From: Sphaerisporangium sp.
Lineage (GTDB): Bacteria > Actinomycetota > Actinomycetes > Streptosporangiales > Streptosporangiaceae
Direction of reading: 5' to 3'
Length of the DNA stretch: 64,000 nucleotides
Assembly: GCA_025964675.1 (NCBI GenBank)
Contig: JAOPYI010000255.1
Span: forward strand, 1 to 64,000
Shown: positions 49,318-58,140 of the stretch, in pieces
Layout: every line of letters starts with the position of its first letter
How positions within the stretch are numbered: position 1 is the first letter of the stretch
Position numbers and translations under genes: made by a program
The notes under the pieces: model-generated
Told to the model about the DNA's origin: nothing
The model's input: the letters and a program-made list of their open reading frames with translations, nothing else
Databases searched by the model: none

Positions 49318-52300
49318 TCAGCCTTCCGTGCGGGTGAGGTGGAAGGTGAGGTTCAGGTCGTCGTCGCGGTGTTCCGGGAGGTCGGCGGTGGGCCTGCCTT
49401 CGGTCATGGTCGTCGCCAGGACCTCGTCGGCGAGCCTGTGGCCGTCCGCCCTCAGGGCCTCGGCGAGGTCGCCCGAGGCCGTCCACCACAGGGAGATCCG
49501 GTCGGTGATCTCCAGGCCGCTCGACTTGCGGGCGTCCTGTACCAGGCGGATCACCTCGCGGATGAGGCCGGCACGCCAGAGCTCGGGCGTGACCGTCAGG
49601 TCGAGCGCGACCGTCTCGCCGGTGCCCGTGCCGACGGCGCCGGTCTCGACGGCCCAGCCCGCCCTCGGCTGCTCGGTGACGATCACGTCGTCAGGCCCTA
49701 CGGTGACCTCGGACCCGTCGACGAGCACCGTCGCGGTATGGCCCGCGCGGACCTGGGCGGCCAGCGTCGCGGGGTCCGCGGTGGTGATGGCCGCCGCCAC
49801 GTCCTTGGTGCCGCTGCCGAAGCGCTTGCCGAGCGCGCGGAAGTTCGGCTTGACGGTGAAGGAGACCAGGTCGGCGGAGAACGACGACAGGTCCTCCAGC
49901 GCCTGCACGTTCAGCTCGTCCGCGATCAGCTCCCGCAGGGAGCCGGGGAGGGACGCCCATCGGGAGGCGCCGACGAGCGCGCGCCCGAGAGGCTGGCGGG
50001 TCTTGACCCCGCTTGACGCGCGCGCCGACCTGCCGAGCTCCACCAGGCGGCGTACCAGGGCCATCTGCTCCGACAGGCCCGGGTCGAGCAGCTCCTGGTT
50101 CACCTCCGGCCACGTGGACAGGTGCACCGAGGAGGGCGCCTCGGGGGTGCGCAGCACGTCCCAGACGTAGTCGGTGAGGAACGGCACCAGGGGCGCCATC
50201 AGGCGCGTCACCGTCTCCAGGGACTCGTACAGCGTGGCGAACGCCGAGACGTCGCCCGACCAGAACCGGCGGCGGGACCTGCGGACGTACCAGTTGGACA
50301 GGTCGTCGAGAAACTCGGTCAGCCGCCGACCGGCCCGCGTGGTGTCGTACGTCTCGAGCGCCTCGGTGACGTCCGACACGGTCCGGTTGAGCTCCGCCAG
50401 CGCCCAGCGGTCGATCGGCGGGCGGTCGGCGTACGCGGGAGCCTCCGACAGCCGCGCGGGTGACCACGACTCGGCGTTGGCGTACAGCGTGAAGAAGGAG
50501 GTCGTGTTCCAGTAGGTCAGCAGGACCTTCCTGACGATCTCCTCCAGGGTGCCGTGGCCGACCCGGCGCGGCGCCCACGGGGAGCCGGAGGTCGCCATGA
50601 ACCAGCGCAGCGCGTCGGCGCCGTGCTCGTTCATCAGCGGGATCGGCTGCAGCACGTTGCCGAGGTGCTTGCTCATCTTGCGGCCGTCCTCGGCGAGGAT
50701 CAGGCCGAGGCACAGCACGTTCTCGTACGCCGACCGGTCGAACACCAGCGTGCCGACGGTCATCATCGAGTAGAACCAGCCGCGGGTCTGGTCGAGGGCC
50801 TCGCAGATGAACTGCCCGGGGTAGGACTGCTCGAAGACGTCCTGGTTGACGTGCGGAGCGCCCCACTGGGCGAACGGCATGGCGCCGGAGTCGTACCACG
50901 CGTCGATGACGTCGGGGACGCGGCGGGCCTCGGCGCCGCAGGTGGGGCAGCCGAAGGTGACGTCGTCGACGAACGGCCGGTGCGGGTCGAGGGCGGTGAG
51001 ATCACGGCCGGCGTGCTCACTCAGCTCCTTCAACGAGCCGACGCAGGTCACGTGGGACTCGTCGGCCGAGCACACCCACAGCGGCAGCGGCGTGCCCCAG
51101 TAACGAGACCTGGACAGGGCCCAGTCGACGTTGTTGCGTAGCCACTCGCCGTAACGCCCCTCCTTGATCGTGGCCGGGAACCAGTTCGTCCGGTCGTTCT
51201 CGGCGAGCAGCCGGTCCTTGATCCGGGTGGTGCGGATGTACCAGGAGGGGAGCGCGTAGTACAGCAGCGGCGTGTGGCAGCGCCAGCAGTGCGGGTAGCT
51301 GTGCTCGAAGTGGCTGCCACGGAAGAGCAGGCCGCGAGCCCGCAGGTCCTCGGTCAGCCCCTCGTCGGCGTCCTTGAAGAACCGGCCGCCGACCTGCGGA
51401 ACGCTCTGCAGGAAGCGCCCGTCCGGGCCGATCGGGTTGACGACCGGCAGGCCGTACCGCTTGCAGATCGTCATGTCGTCGGCGCCGAACGCCGGAGCCT
51501 GGTGGACCAGGCCGGTGCCGTCCTCGACGGTGACGTAGTCGGCCAGCACGACGTAGTGGGCGCCTGGGATGTCGACCAGCTCGAACGGCCGGGAGTACGG
51601 CGTGTGCTCCAGCTCGGAGCCCTGGACCCGGTCGACGACCGTCCAGCCCTCGCCGAGCGCGCTCGCGAGCAGCGGCTCGGCCACGATGACCGGGCGCTCG
51701 CCGTCCTTGGCCGCGACGACGTACGTCACGTCCGGGTGGACGGCCACGGCGGTGTTGGACACCAGCGTCCATGGCGTGGTGGTCCAGATGAGCAGGTCGG
51801 TGCCCTCGAAGCGGCCGGAGGTCACGGGCATCCGCACGTAGACCGACGGGCTGGAGACGTTCTCGTACCCGCCGGGCTGGCCCAGCTCGTGGTCGGACAG
51901 CCCGGTGCCGCAGCGGGGGCAGTACGGGGTGATCCGGAAGTCGCGGAACAGCAGGTCCTTGTCCCAGATGACCTTCAGTGACCACCAGACGGCCTCGACG
52001 TAGGAGGGGTCCATCGTGCGGTAGGCCTGGGACATGTCGACCCAGTAGCCCATGCGCTCGGTCATCTCCTCGAAGGCGTCCACGTGGCGCCTCACCGACT
52101 CGCGGCAGCGCTCGTTGAACTCGGCGATGCCGTACGCCTCGATCTCGGGCTTGCCGGACAGGCCCAGCTCACGCTCGACGGCGACCTCCACGGGCAGCCC
52201 GTGGCAGTCCCATCCGGCCTTGCGGGGGACGTTGAACCCGCGCATCGACTTGTAGCGCGGGAAGACGTCCTTGAAGACACGGGCCTCGATGTGGTGCACG

Positions 52301-52476
52301 CCGGGCATGCCGTTGGCGGTGGGAGGCCCTTCGAAGAAGATCCAGGAGGGGCCGTCCGCGTTCTGTTCGAGCGAGCGTTCGAAGATCTTGCCGTCACGCC
52401 AGCGGTCGAGCACCTCCGCCTCGAAGGCGGGCAGGTCGACCTGCGAGGGCAGAGGACGGAAGTAGGGTGATGACAT
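49318..52476 (-). CDS. ileS: Isoleucyl-tRNA synthetase
   Basis: A class Ia synthetase of 1052 residues, a length and sequence style of the eukaryote-like type II IleRS found in actinobacteria, a group linked with natural mupirocin resistance. The HIGH-type motif reads ANGMPGVHHIEARV and the KMSKS-type loop DGRKMSKHLGNVL. Editing-domain signs are IWTTTPWTLVSNTAVAVHPD and HQAPAFGADD. Zinc-type cysteines occur in FGCPTCGAEARRV and YCPRCGTGL. ATG 52476 is set by the T-box sequestrator, which covers its GGAGG site; the open frame farther upstream is the leader. Confidence 0.96.
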   Translation of the reverse strand: MSSPYFRPLPSQVDLPAFEAEVLDRWRDGKIFERSLEQNADGPSWIFFEGPPTANGMPGVHHIEARVFKDVFPRYKSMRGFNVPRKAGWDCHGLPVEVAVERELGLSGKPEIEAYGIAEFNERCRESVRRHVDAFEEMTERMGYWVDMSQAYRTMDPSYVEAVWWSLKVIWDKDLLFRDFRITPYCPRCGTGLSDHELGQPGGYENVSSPSVYVRMPVTSGRFEGTDLLIWTTTPWTLVSNTAVAVHPDVTYVVAAKDGERPVIVAEPLLASALGEGWTVVDRVQGSELEHTPYSRPFELVDIPGAHYVVLADYVTVEDGTGLVHQAPAFGADDMTICKRYGLPVVNPIGPDGRFLQSVPQVGGRFFKDADEGLTEDLRARGLLFRGSHFEHSYPHCWRCHTPLLYYALPSWYIRTTRIKDRLLAENDRTNWFPATIKEGRYGEWLRNNVDWALSRSRYWGTPLPLWVCSADESHVTCVGSLKELSEHAGRDLTALDPHRPFVDDVTFGCPTCGAEARRVPDVIDAWYDSGAMPFAQWGAPHVNQDVFEQSYPGQFICEALDQTRGWFYSMMTVGTLVFDRSAYENVLCLGLILAEDGRKMSKHLGNVLQPIPLMNEHGADALRWFMATSGSPWAPRRVGHGTLEEIVRKVLLTYWNTTSFFTLYANAESWSPARLSEAPAYADRPPIDRWALAELNRTVSDVTEALETYDTTRAGRRLTEFLDDLSNWYVRRSRRRFWSGDVSAFATLYESLETVTRLMAPLVPFLTDYVWDVLRTPEAPSSVHLSTWPEVNQELLDPGLSEQMALVRRLVELGRSARASSGVKTRQPLGRALVGASRWASLPGSLRELIADELNVQALEDLSSFSADLVSFTVKPNFRALGKRFGSGTKDVAAAITTADPATLAAQVRAGHTATVLVDGSEVTVGPDDVIVTEQPRAGWAVETGAVGTGTGETVALDLTVTPELWRAGLIREVIRLVQDARKSSGLEITDRISLWWTASGDLAEALRADGHRLADEVLATTMTEGRPTADLPEHRDDDLNLTFHLTRTEG

Positions 52477-52488
52477 CGTTGGGGCGGA

Positions 52489-52735
52489 CCTCCACGCGAG
52501 TGTTCCTCCATGGCGTGGAGGGACGAGGCCGACGGCCCCGCGGTACCACCCTCCTTGGCCTCTTTTCCGAACTTTCCCGAAAAGAGGCCCACTCTTGTCA
52601 TCGCTGCCGGTTCTACTGAGCTGGTCGCAGCCGTTCCTCCGGCGGCTCAGGGGTGATCTTCCCTCCGGCTCTCGCCCCGGGCTCGCACCATCCCCGGGTC
52701 GCTCCTGCGAGTAGGGCACGGAGGTACTCGTCCCC
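52489..52735 (-). promoter_or_regulatory. T-box riboswitch (tRNA-Ile sensing, translational)
   Basis: The minus-strand leader of ileS carries the T-box core GGTGGTACCGCG (complement of 52539-52550). Upstream, an ATC codon (52657-52655) in GAAGATCACC is the likely Ile specifier. An 11-bp stem (52557-52567 with 52579-52589) connects the two. Downstream, CCTCCACGC (52521-52513) pairs perfectly with GCGTGGAGG (52497-52489), which contains the ribosome binding site. Uncharged tRNA-Ile would free that site, the mechanism known for mycobacterial ileS. Confidence 0.93.
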
Positions 52736-52792
52736 ATCAACGCCTTGCAAACTAAAACGATATCCCACGTTGGGGAGAGGACCGACACATTT

Positions 52793-53062
52793 ATGAGGGT
52801 GGCGATCAGGGTGCGGCCGGGCGCCGCGCGCGAATCCGTCGGCGGCGGGTACGGCGAGGAGGCGATCGTGGTGAAGGTGAATGCCCGCGCGGTGGACGGA
52901 AAGGCCACGGAGGCCGCGCTTCGGGCGGTGGCGGCCGCCTTCGGCGTGCGGCGGGCCGAGGTACGCCTGGTAAGCGGAGCGACAAGCCGGGATAAGATCG
53001 TGGAGATCATCGGTAATGACGAGGAATTGACTGAAAGGGCTGCGGTGTTACGGATGACGTAA
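52793..53062 (+). CDS. DUF167 (YggU) family protein
   Basis: An 89-residue protein, start MRVAIRVRPGAARESVGG and centre VKVNARAVDGKATEAALRAVA, with VRLVSGATSRDKIVEI near the end; all are DUF167 marks. Function unknown in bacteria. ATG 52793 has GGAGAGG about 12 bases before it. It is divergent from the ileS leader. Confidence 0.88.
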   Translation: MRVAIRVRPGAARESVGGGYGEEAIVVKVNARAVDGKATEAALRAVAAAFGVRRAEVRLVSGATSRDKIVEIIGNDEELTERAAVLRMT

Positions 53063-53146
53063 ACGGTCGGCGCGTCGTTTGTTCTTCGGATATGGGCGAC
53101 CTATGCTTCCCGCACTGCTCATCTGGGGATCGGCGAGGAGGCCTTC

Positions 53147-53557
53147 ATGGCCGGTATGACGCGGGCGGCGAAGACCGCCACCGAAACGAGTGGCGACGCG
53201 AGCTGGACCGACGAGGAAATCTCCGGGGTTCGCGGCCGCCTCCAGGGCGAAATCGAAGAGCTCAACGCGGAGGTCGCACGGTCGGAGTCGCAGATCGCCT
53301 CCGGCGACATCAGCGACAGCGCCGGTGACGACCAGGCCGATGCGGGGGCCAAGACCTATGAGCGGGAACGCGAGATCGCCCTTACCCTGAATGCGCGAGA
53401 CCTGGTCGCGCAGAACGAGCGGGCGCTCGCCCGCATCGACGCAGGAACATACGGAGTGTGCGAATCGTGCCACAAGCCGATCGGCAAGGAGCGCCTGCAG
53501 GCGTTCCCGAGGGCGACGCTGTGCGTGTCGTGCAAGCAACGGGAGGAGCGCCGCTGA
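53147..53557 (+). CDS. TraR/DksA-type zinc finger protein
   Basis: A 136-residue protein with an N-terminal helical hairpin (LQGEIEELNAEVARSESQI, ALARIDAGTYG) and a C-terminal four-cysteine zinc site CESCHKPIG...CVSC. DksA-like proteins bind the RNA polymerase secondary channel; whether this member does is unknown. GGAGGCCTTC directly precedes ATG 53147. Its stop overlaps a CTG that probably starts lspA. Confidence 0.85.
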   Translation: MAGMTRAAKTATETSGDASWTDEEISGVRGRLQGEIEELNAEVARSESQIASGDISDSAGDDQADAGAKTYEREREIALTLNARDLVAQNERALARIDAGTYGVCESCHKPIGKERLQAFPRATLCVSCKQREERR

Positions 53558-54135
53558 ACCCCTCGCCGGACACCGCGGACCGGCCCGACGACGGGCCGGA
53601 GCCGCTTCGCGCCAAGCGGATCGGTGCCCTCGCGGTGGTGGCGGTGCTCATCTACGTGCTCGACCTCGCCAGCAAGACGCTTGTGGTGAGGTTCCTGGAG
53701 GGCAGGGAGCCGGTCCAGGTGCTCGGCGACCTGCTCCAGGTGCGGGTCATCCGCAACTCCGGAGCGGCGTTCAGCATCGGGACCGGCATGACGATCATCT
53801 TCACGGTGATCGCGGCCGGCGTGGTCGTCGCGATCCTGCGCACGGCACGCCGCCTGCGCAGCGTCCCCTGGGCGATCACGCTCGGCCTGCTGCTCGGCGG
53901 CGCGATCGGCAACCTGACCGACCGCGTCTTCCGCTACCCCGCGCCCTTCCAGGGGCACGTCGTCGACTGGATCGAGGCCTTCCCGGTCACGCACTTCCCC
54001 GTCTTCAACATCGCCGACTCGGCGATCGTCTGCGGCGGCGTCCTCGCGGTCTTCCTCGCCTGGCGGGGCTACCAGATCGACGGGTCCCGCGCCGGCGACG
54101 AGTCGACCGGGCAGGCCGGTGAGTCGCGTGGGTGA
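53554..54135 (+). CDS. lspA: Lipoprotein signal peptidase
   Basis: An aspartyl protease of the inner membrane that removes signal peptides of prolipoproteins such as SsuA. Four helices; the catalytic aspartates lie in NLTDRVF and FNIADSAI, with NSGAAFSIG and [10 protein letters not shown] as further blocks. No ATG is near. A CTG at 53554, overlapping the upstream TGA as CTGA, has GGGAGG seven bases before it and gives 193 residues. GTG 53521 (in frame, weaker site, overlapping dksA-like by 37 bases) is the alternative. Followed by rluD-like with 17 bases of overlap, the usual lspA-rluD order. Confidence 0.9.
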   Translation: MNPSPDTADRPDDGPEPLRAKRIGALAVVAVLIYVLDLASKTLVVRFLEGREPVQVLGDLLQVRVIRNSGAAFSIGTGMTIIFTVIAAGVVVAILRTARRLRSVPWAITLGLLLGGAIGNLTDRVFRYPAPFQGHVVDWIEAFPVTHFPVFNIADSAIVCGGVLAVFLAWRGYQIDGSRAGDESTGQAGESRG

Positions 54136-55057
54136 GCTGCGCAGCCTGCCGGTGCCCGAGGGCCTCGAGGGCGAGCGCCTGGACGCCGCGCTGGCGCGGC
54201 TGTTCGGCTTCTCGCGCACGCGCGCGGCCGAGCTGATCTCCGCGGGCGAGGTCCAGGTCGACGGCGCGTCCGCCGCCAAGTCCGACCGGGTGCACGCCGG
54301 CGCCTGGCTCGACGTCATGATCCCACCGCCGCCGACCATGCCCGTGACCGTGGCCGAGCCCGTTCCCGGCATGCGCGTCCTGTACGAGGACGACGACATC
54401 GTGGTGATCGACAAGCCCATCGGCGTTGCGGCGCATCCCACCGTGGGCTGGACCGGCCCGACCGTCCTCGGGGGCCTGCTGGGCGCCGGGCACCGCGTGG
54501 CCACCAGCGGCGCGGCCGAGCGCCAGGGCATCGTCCACCGCCTCGACGCCAACACCACCGGGGTCATGGTGGTCGCCAAGAGCGAGACGGCTTACTCCCG
54601 GCTCAAGCGGGCCTTCAAGGAGCGCACGGTCGAGAAGCACTACCACGCGCTCGTCCAGGGCCATCCCGACCCGCTGCGCGGCACCGTGGACGCCCCCATC
54701 GACCGGCACCCGTCGGGCGACGGCAGGTTCGCCGTCGTCGCGGGAGGCAAGCCGTCGATCACGCACTACGACACGATCGAGGCATTCCGGGCGGCGTCGC
54801 TGCTCGACGTCAAGCTGGAGACCGGCCGCACCCACCAGATCAGGGTCCACATGTCGGCCATGCGGCACCCCTGCGTGGGAGACCTGGCCTACGGCGCCGA
54901 TCCGACGCTCGCGGCCCGGCTGGGCGTGACCCGGCAGTGGCTGCACGCGGTCTCGCTGGGGTTCGACCACCCGGCGAGCGGCGAGCGGGTGACGTTCACC
55001 AGCGACTACCCAGAGGAGCTGGGCAGGTCCCTCGACAAGGTCCGCGGCGAGTCCTGA
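54119..55057 (+). CDS. RluD-family 23S rRNA pseudouridine synthase
   Basis: A 312-residue RluA-type pseudouridine synthase. An S4 RNA-binding domain (about 15-70; [22 protein letters not shown]) precedes the catalytic domain with the Asp motif [31 protein letters not shown] and [13 protein letters not shown]. By homology it makes pseudouridines in helix 69 of 23S rRNA, but the exact sites are not shown by the sequence. GTG 54119 overlaps lspA. Confidence 0.92.
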   Translation: MSRVGELRSLPVPEGLEGERLDAALARLFGFSRTRAAELISAGEVQVDGASAAKSDRVHAGAWLDVMIPPPPTMPVTVAEPVPGMRVLYEDDDIVVIDKPIGVAAHPTVGWTGPTVLGGLLGAGHRVATSGAAERQGIVHRLDANTTGVMVVAKSETAYSRLKRAFKERTVEKHYHALVQGHPDPLRGTVDAPIDRHPSGDGRFAVVAGGKPSITHYDTIEAFRAASLLDVKLETGRTHQIRVHMSAMRHPCVGDLAYGADPTLAARLGVTRQWLHAVSLGFDHPASGERVTFTSDYPEELGRSLDKVRGES

Positions 55058-55058
55058 C

Positions 55059-55081
55059 CCGGGGGGCCTCTACGCCCCCGG
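55059..55081. terminator. Hairpin between convergent rluD-like and kinase genes
   Basis: CCGGGGG (55059-55065) pairs with CCCCCGG (55075-55081) around the end of the minus-strand kinase gene. It starts two bases after the rluD-like stop and could terminate both units. No U-tract. Confidence 0.45.
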
Positions 55082-56554
55082 CAGGGGGACGCCTCCCTGG
55101 ACCACCGCCCGGCCGTCCTGGCTCTGGTCGCCCCAGCCCCCGTAGCCCTGGCCGTCTCCCCGGCCCCACTGGTCCCCGGAGTTGCCGTGGGGGTCGGTCC
55201 CACTCTCGCTGGGGGGCACCACGTTGTCGGAATTGTTGGTCTTGGTGGGCTCCGAGGACGGCGCGGGGGTGGACTTCCCGCCCCCGTTGTCCTTTTTTTT
55301 CGGCTTCTGCTTCCTGTCCCCGGTGGGCTCCGCCGACGACGTGGGTGACGTGGAGGTCCGGGTGGGCGGGGTCTGGTTCTGCGGGTAGGTCTGCGCGGGC
55401 GTCTGCCGGGTCACGGTCTCCGCCGGGGGCCGTGCCGTGGGCGTGACCGAGACGGTCACCCGGACGGTGGGAGAGGTGACCGGCGTGGTGGCGCTGCCCG
55501 CGGACCGCGCGGTCACCCATGCCAGCCCCCCGGCCACCAGGCCGACCGAGACGATCAGCGCGGTGAGCCCCGCGAGGGCGATGCCACGCCCGCCGCTGCC
55601 GGGCCGTGCCTGAGGGGGCCCGGCTCCGGGGGAGGTGACGGCCGGGACGGGCGCGGTCTCCCAAGCGGGCACGGGGACCGGTGACGGTACGGGCGTGGCC
55701 GGGGCCGTGGGCTCCGGGTGGATGCCCGCGGCGACCATGCGCAGGTAGCCTTCCGCCTCCGTGGCGGTGAGCCGCTCGGCCGGGTCCTTGTGGAGCAGGC
55801 CCATCAGGACGGGGGCCAGCGGCCCGGCCAGGCGCAGGGGTGCGGGCGGGTCGTGCATGACCGCGCCGAGGGTCGCCAGCGGGTTGCCGCGCTGGAACGG
55901 CGAGCGCCCCTCGACCGCGACGTACAGGGTGACGCCGAGCGACCACAGGTCGGAGGCGCGCGTCGCCTGGCCCCCCGCCGCCCTTTCCGGGGCGATGAAC
56001 GCGGGCGTGCCGATGAGCGTGCCCGTACGGGTGACGGAGGAGTCGTCGTCCAGCGTCGCGATGCCGAAGTCGGTCAGCACGGCCCGGCCGCTGTCGCTGG
56101 CGAGCAGCACGTTGTCGGGCTTGACGTCCCGGTGCAGCACTCCCGCCTGGTGGGCGGCTCGCAGCGCGGACAGCACCTGCAGGCCGATCTCCGCCGCGCG
56201 TGCCGGCGGAAACGGGCCCTGGTCGCGGACCACGGCTCCGAGCGTGTCGGACGGCACGAGCTGGAGCACGATCCAGGGGTGCCCGCTCTCCTCGAAGACG
56301 TCGTAGACGGTGGCGACCCCCGCGTGGCTCACCCGCCCGGCGGCACGGGCCTCCCTGAAGGTGCGCACAGAGAAGATCTCGCGTTCGGGGCCGGTTAGCT
56401 CCGGAGGCGCGATCAGCTCCTTGACGGCGACCTCGCGCCCGAGAATCTCGTCATGGGCCCGCCAGACGGTGCCCATTCCACCTCGGCCGATTGGTTCAAG
56501 CAGACGGTAACGGCCTGCCACGACTCGGTCTGTGAGCTGGGAGGAATCAGGCAT
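55070..56554 (-). CDS. Receptor-like Ser/Thr protein kinase (first of three)
   Basis: A 494-residue PknB-type kinase. Glycine loop IGRGGMGTV, K45 in VAVKE, HRDVKPDN, DFGIA and APER are all intact. A membrane helix near 323-346 follows a Pro-rich juxtamembrane part. The external tail is about 145 residues rich in Thr, Ser, Pro and Gln, with KPKKKDNGGGK and GQGYGGWGDQ, and lacks the folded domain of the other two kinases. ATG 56554 is chosen by comparison with those paralogues; ATG 56587 lies inside an inverted repeat. Ligand and targets unknown. Confidence 0.9.
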   Translation of the reverse strand: MPDSSQLTDRVVAGRYRLLEPIGRGGMGTVWRAHDEILGREVAVKELIAPPELTGPEREIFSVRTFREARAAGRVSHAGVATVYDVFEESGHPWIVLQLVPSDTLGAVVRDQGPFPPARAAEIGLQVLSALRAAHQAGVLHRDVKPDNVLLASDSGRAVLTDFGIATLDDDSSVTRTGTLIGTPAFIAPERAAGGQATRASDLWSLGVTLYVAVEGRSPFQRGNPLATLGAVMHDPPAPLRLAGPLAPVLMGLLHKDPAERLTATEAEGYLRMVAAGIHPEPTAPATPVPSPVPVPAWETAPVPAVTSPGAGPPQARPGSGGRGIALAGLTALIVSVGLVAGGLAWVTARSAGSATTPVTSPTVRVTVSVTPTARPPAETVTRQTPAQTYPQNQTPPTRTSTSPTSSAEPTGDRKQKPKKKDNGGGKSTPAPSSEPTKTNNSDNVVPPSESGTDPHGNSGDQWGRGDGQGYGGWGDQSQDGRAVVQGGVPLPGA

Positions 56555-56568
56555 GTATGGCTGGCTAC

Positions 56569-56602
56569 CCTGATTTTTGGGCCACATGCCTCAAAAATCA
56601 GG
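56569..56602. repeat. 11-bp inverted repeat between kinase genes
   Basis: CCTGATTTTTG (56569-56579) and CAAAAATCAGG (56592-56602) are exact complements separated by 12 bases. The repeat covers the last codon and stop of the second kinase gene and the upstream region of the first. A hairpin here could attenuate transcription between them, or it could be a binding site; the T-run is inside the arm, not after it. Confidence 0.75.
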
Positions 56603-58073
56603 ACGGGCGGAAACTCACCACAAACCTATCGAAATAGGCAGATTTCTCTGCCCACTGGTCGTCCATGGCGTGGAGGTACAGGGCGAACTGCCGGCCGTCG
56701 CCTGTGGTGAAGGCGCGATCGAGGACGTGCGCCCGCCCGGCCCGCGTCTCCCAGGTGAACTCCCAGTCGGCGGTGGGGCGTCCCCGGAAGGTGAGGGACC
56801 GGAATCGAAGGAGCCGGTAGCCGGGGAGATTGCCTTTGGCCAGCGCCTGCTTCTCGACCCCGCGCAGGGCGGGCAGCGGATCGCCGGCCGTCCAGGGCGT
56901 CGTGTCGATCAACAGGAAGCCGGGCGAGCCGGGAACCCGGAACTTCACGCTGGTCTGCTGCCGCTGGAACTCGACCCAGCCGGCCGGCAGGCTGATCGTG
57001 AAGCCCAGAGCGTCGGAGTGGGGCTGCCATCCGGGTGGAAGGGCCGTCGGCCGGGAAGTGGGCGTCCTCGCGGTCGGCACGGCGGCCGGCGAGGTGACCG
57101 AGGGAGGCGACGACACAGCGACCGGCGGCCGCGCCGCCGCGCCGCCCGAGAGCTGCCGGTAGCCGTACCACCCGGCCACCCCCAACACGGCCAGCAGCAG
57201 TGGCAGGCCCGCGAGCAGGGCGACACGCGAGAACGAGCGGCCCCGCCTCGCGAGATCGGCGGACGCCACGCGGCGCAGCGCCTCCGCGGCCTCGGCGGCG
57301 GGCATTCGCTGGCCGGGCTCCTTGCGCAGCAGCCCGGCGATCACGGGGGCCAGCGGCCCGGCGAGGCGCGTGGGCTCGGGCTGGTCGTTGAGCACGGCCG
57401 CCATCGTCGGCACGGGAGCACCCCGGTCGAACGGTGGCCTGCCCTCCACGGCGGCGTACAGCGTCGCGCCGAGGGACCACAGGTCGGACTCCGGCACGGC
57501 CGGACGGCCCTGCAGGCGCTCGGGTGGTATGAACGCGGGGGTGCCCGACAGGTTGCCGGTCGTGGTGAGGGCCGTCTCCTCGGGCATCGTGGCGATGCCG
57601 AAGTCGGTCAGCACGACCCGGCCGCCCTCGGTGAGCAGGACGTTCTCCGGCTTCACGTCGCGGTGCAGCACCCCGGACGCGTGCGCGGCGCGCAGCGCGT
57701 CGAGCACCTGGGCGCCGATCCGCGCGACGGCGCGCGGATCGAGAGGGCCGCTCGTACGGACGACCTCGCCGAGCGAGCGGGACTGGACGAGCTGCATGAC
57801 GATCCAGGGCCGGCCGTCCTCCTCGATGACGTCGTGGACGACCACCACCGACGGATGGTCGAGACGCCCGGCGGCCCGCGCCTCGCGGATGGTGCGCCGG
57901 TTGAAGGCCGTGCGGTCCTCGTCGCTCATCGCGCGGTAGAGGACCTCCTTGACCGCCACCGGGCGATCGAGGAGCTCGTCGTGGGCCCGCCACACCACGC
58001 CCATGCCGCCACGGCCGATCGGCTCCAGCAGTTGGTATCTGCCGGCGACCCGGCGCTGCGTCTCCGCGGTCAC
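56598..58073 (-). CDS. Receptor-like Ser/Thr protein kinase (second of three)
   Basis: A 491-residue kinase with K42 in VAVKE, HRDVKPENV, DFGIA and, unusually, PPER in place of APE. A membrane helix lies near 289-310. The external part ends in a folded domain of about 145 residues (LGFTISLPAGWVEF..., FLLIDTTPW, ADWEFTWE, HVLDRAFTT) that recurs in the third kinase. GTG 58073 is preceded by GGAGGGGCGGGG; ATG 58091 is an alternative. Minus strand, downstream of the third kinase gene. Confidence 0.9.
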   Translation of the reverse strand: MTAETQRRVAGRYQLLEPIGRGGMGVVWRAHDELLDRPVAVKEVLYRAMSDEDRTAFNRRTIREARAAGRLDHPSVVVVHDVIEEDGRPWIVMQLVQSRSLGEVVRTSGPLDPRAVARIGAQVLDALRAAHASGVLHRDVKPENVLLTEGGRVVLTDFGIATMPEETALTTTGNLSGTPAFIPPERLQGRPAVPESDLWSLGATLYAAVEGRPPFDRGAPVPTMAAVLNDQPEPTRLAGPLAPVIAGLLRKEPGQRMPAAEAAEALRRVASADLARRGRSFSRVALLAGLPLLLAVLGVAGWYGYRQLSGGAAARPPVAVSSPPSVTSPAAVPTARTPTSRPTALPPGWQPHSDALGFTISLPAGWVEFQRQQTSVKFRVPGSPGFLLIDTTPWTAGDPLPALRGVEKQALAKGNLPGYRLLRFRSLTFRGRPTADWEFTWETRAGRAHVLDRAFTTGDGRQFALYLHAMDDQWAEKSAYFDRFVVSFRPS

Positions 58074-58140
58074 GTCGCCCCGCCCCTCCATTTCCGTTTC
58101 CGCATCGTCCCATAACCCCGCCCTGCCGGGAACGTGACGG

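Noticed and set aside
52477-53010. 178-codon N-terminal extension of IleS
   Set aside because: This stretch holds the T-box leader, whose sequestrator controls the ATG at 52476, and its reverse strand holds the DUF167 gene.
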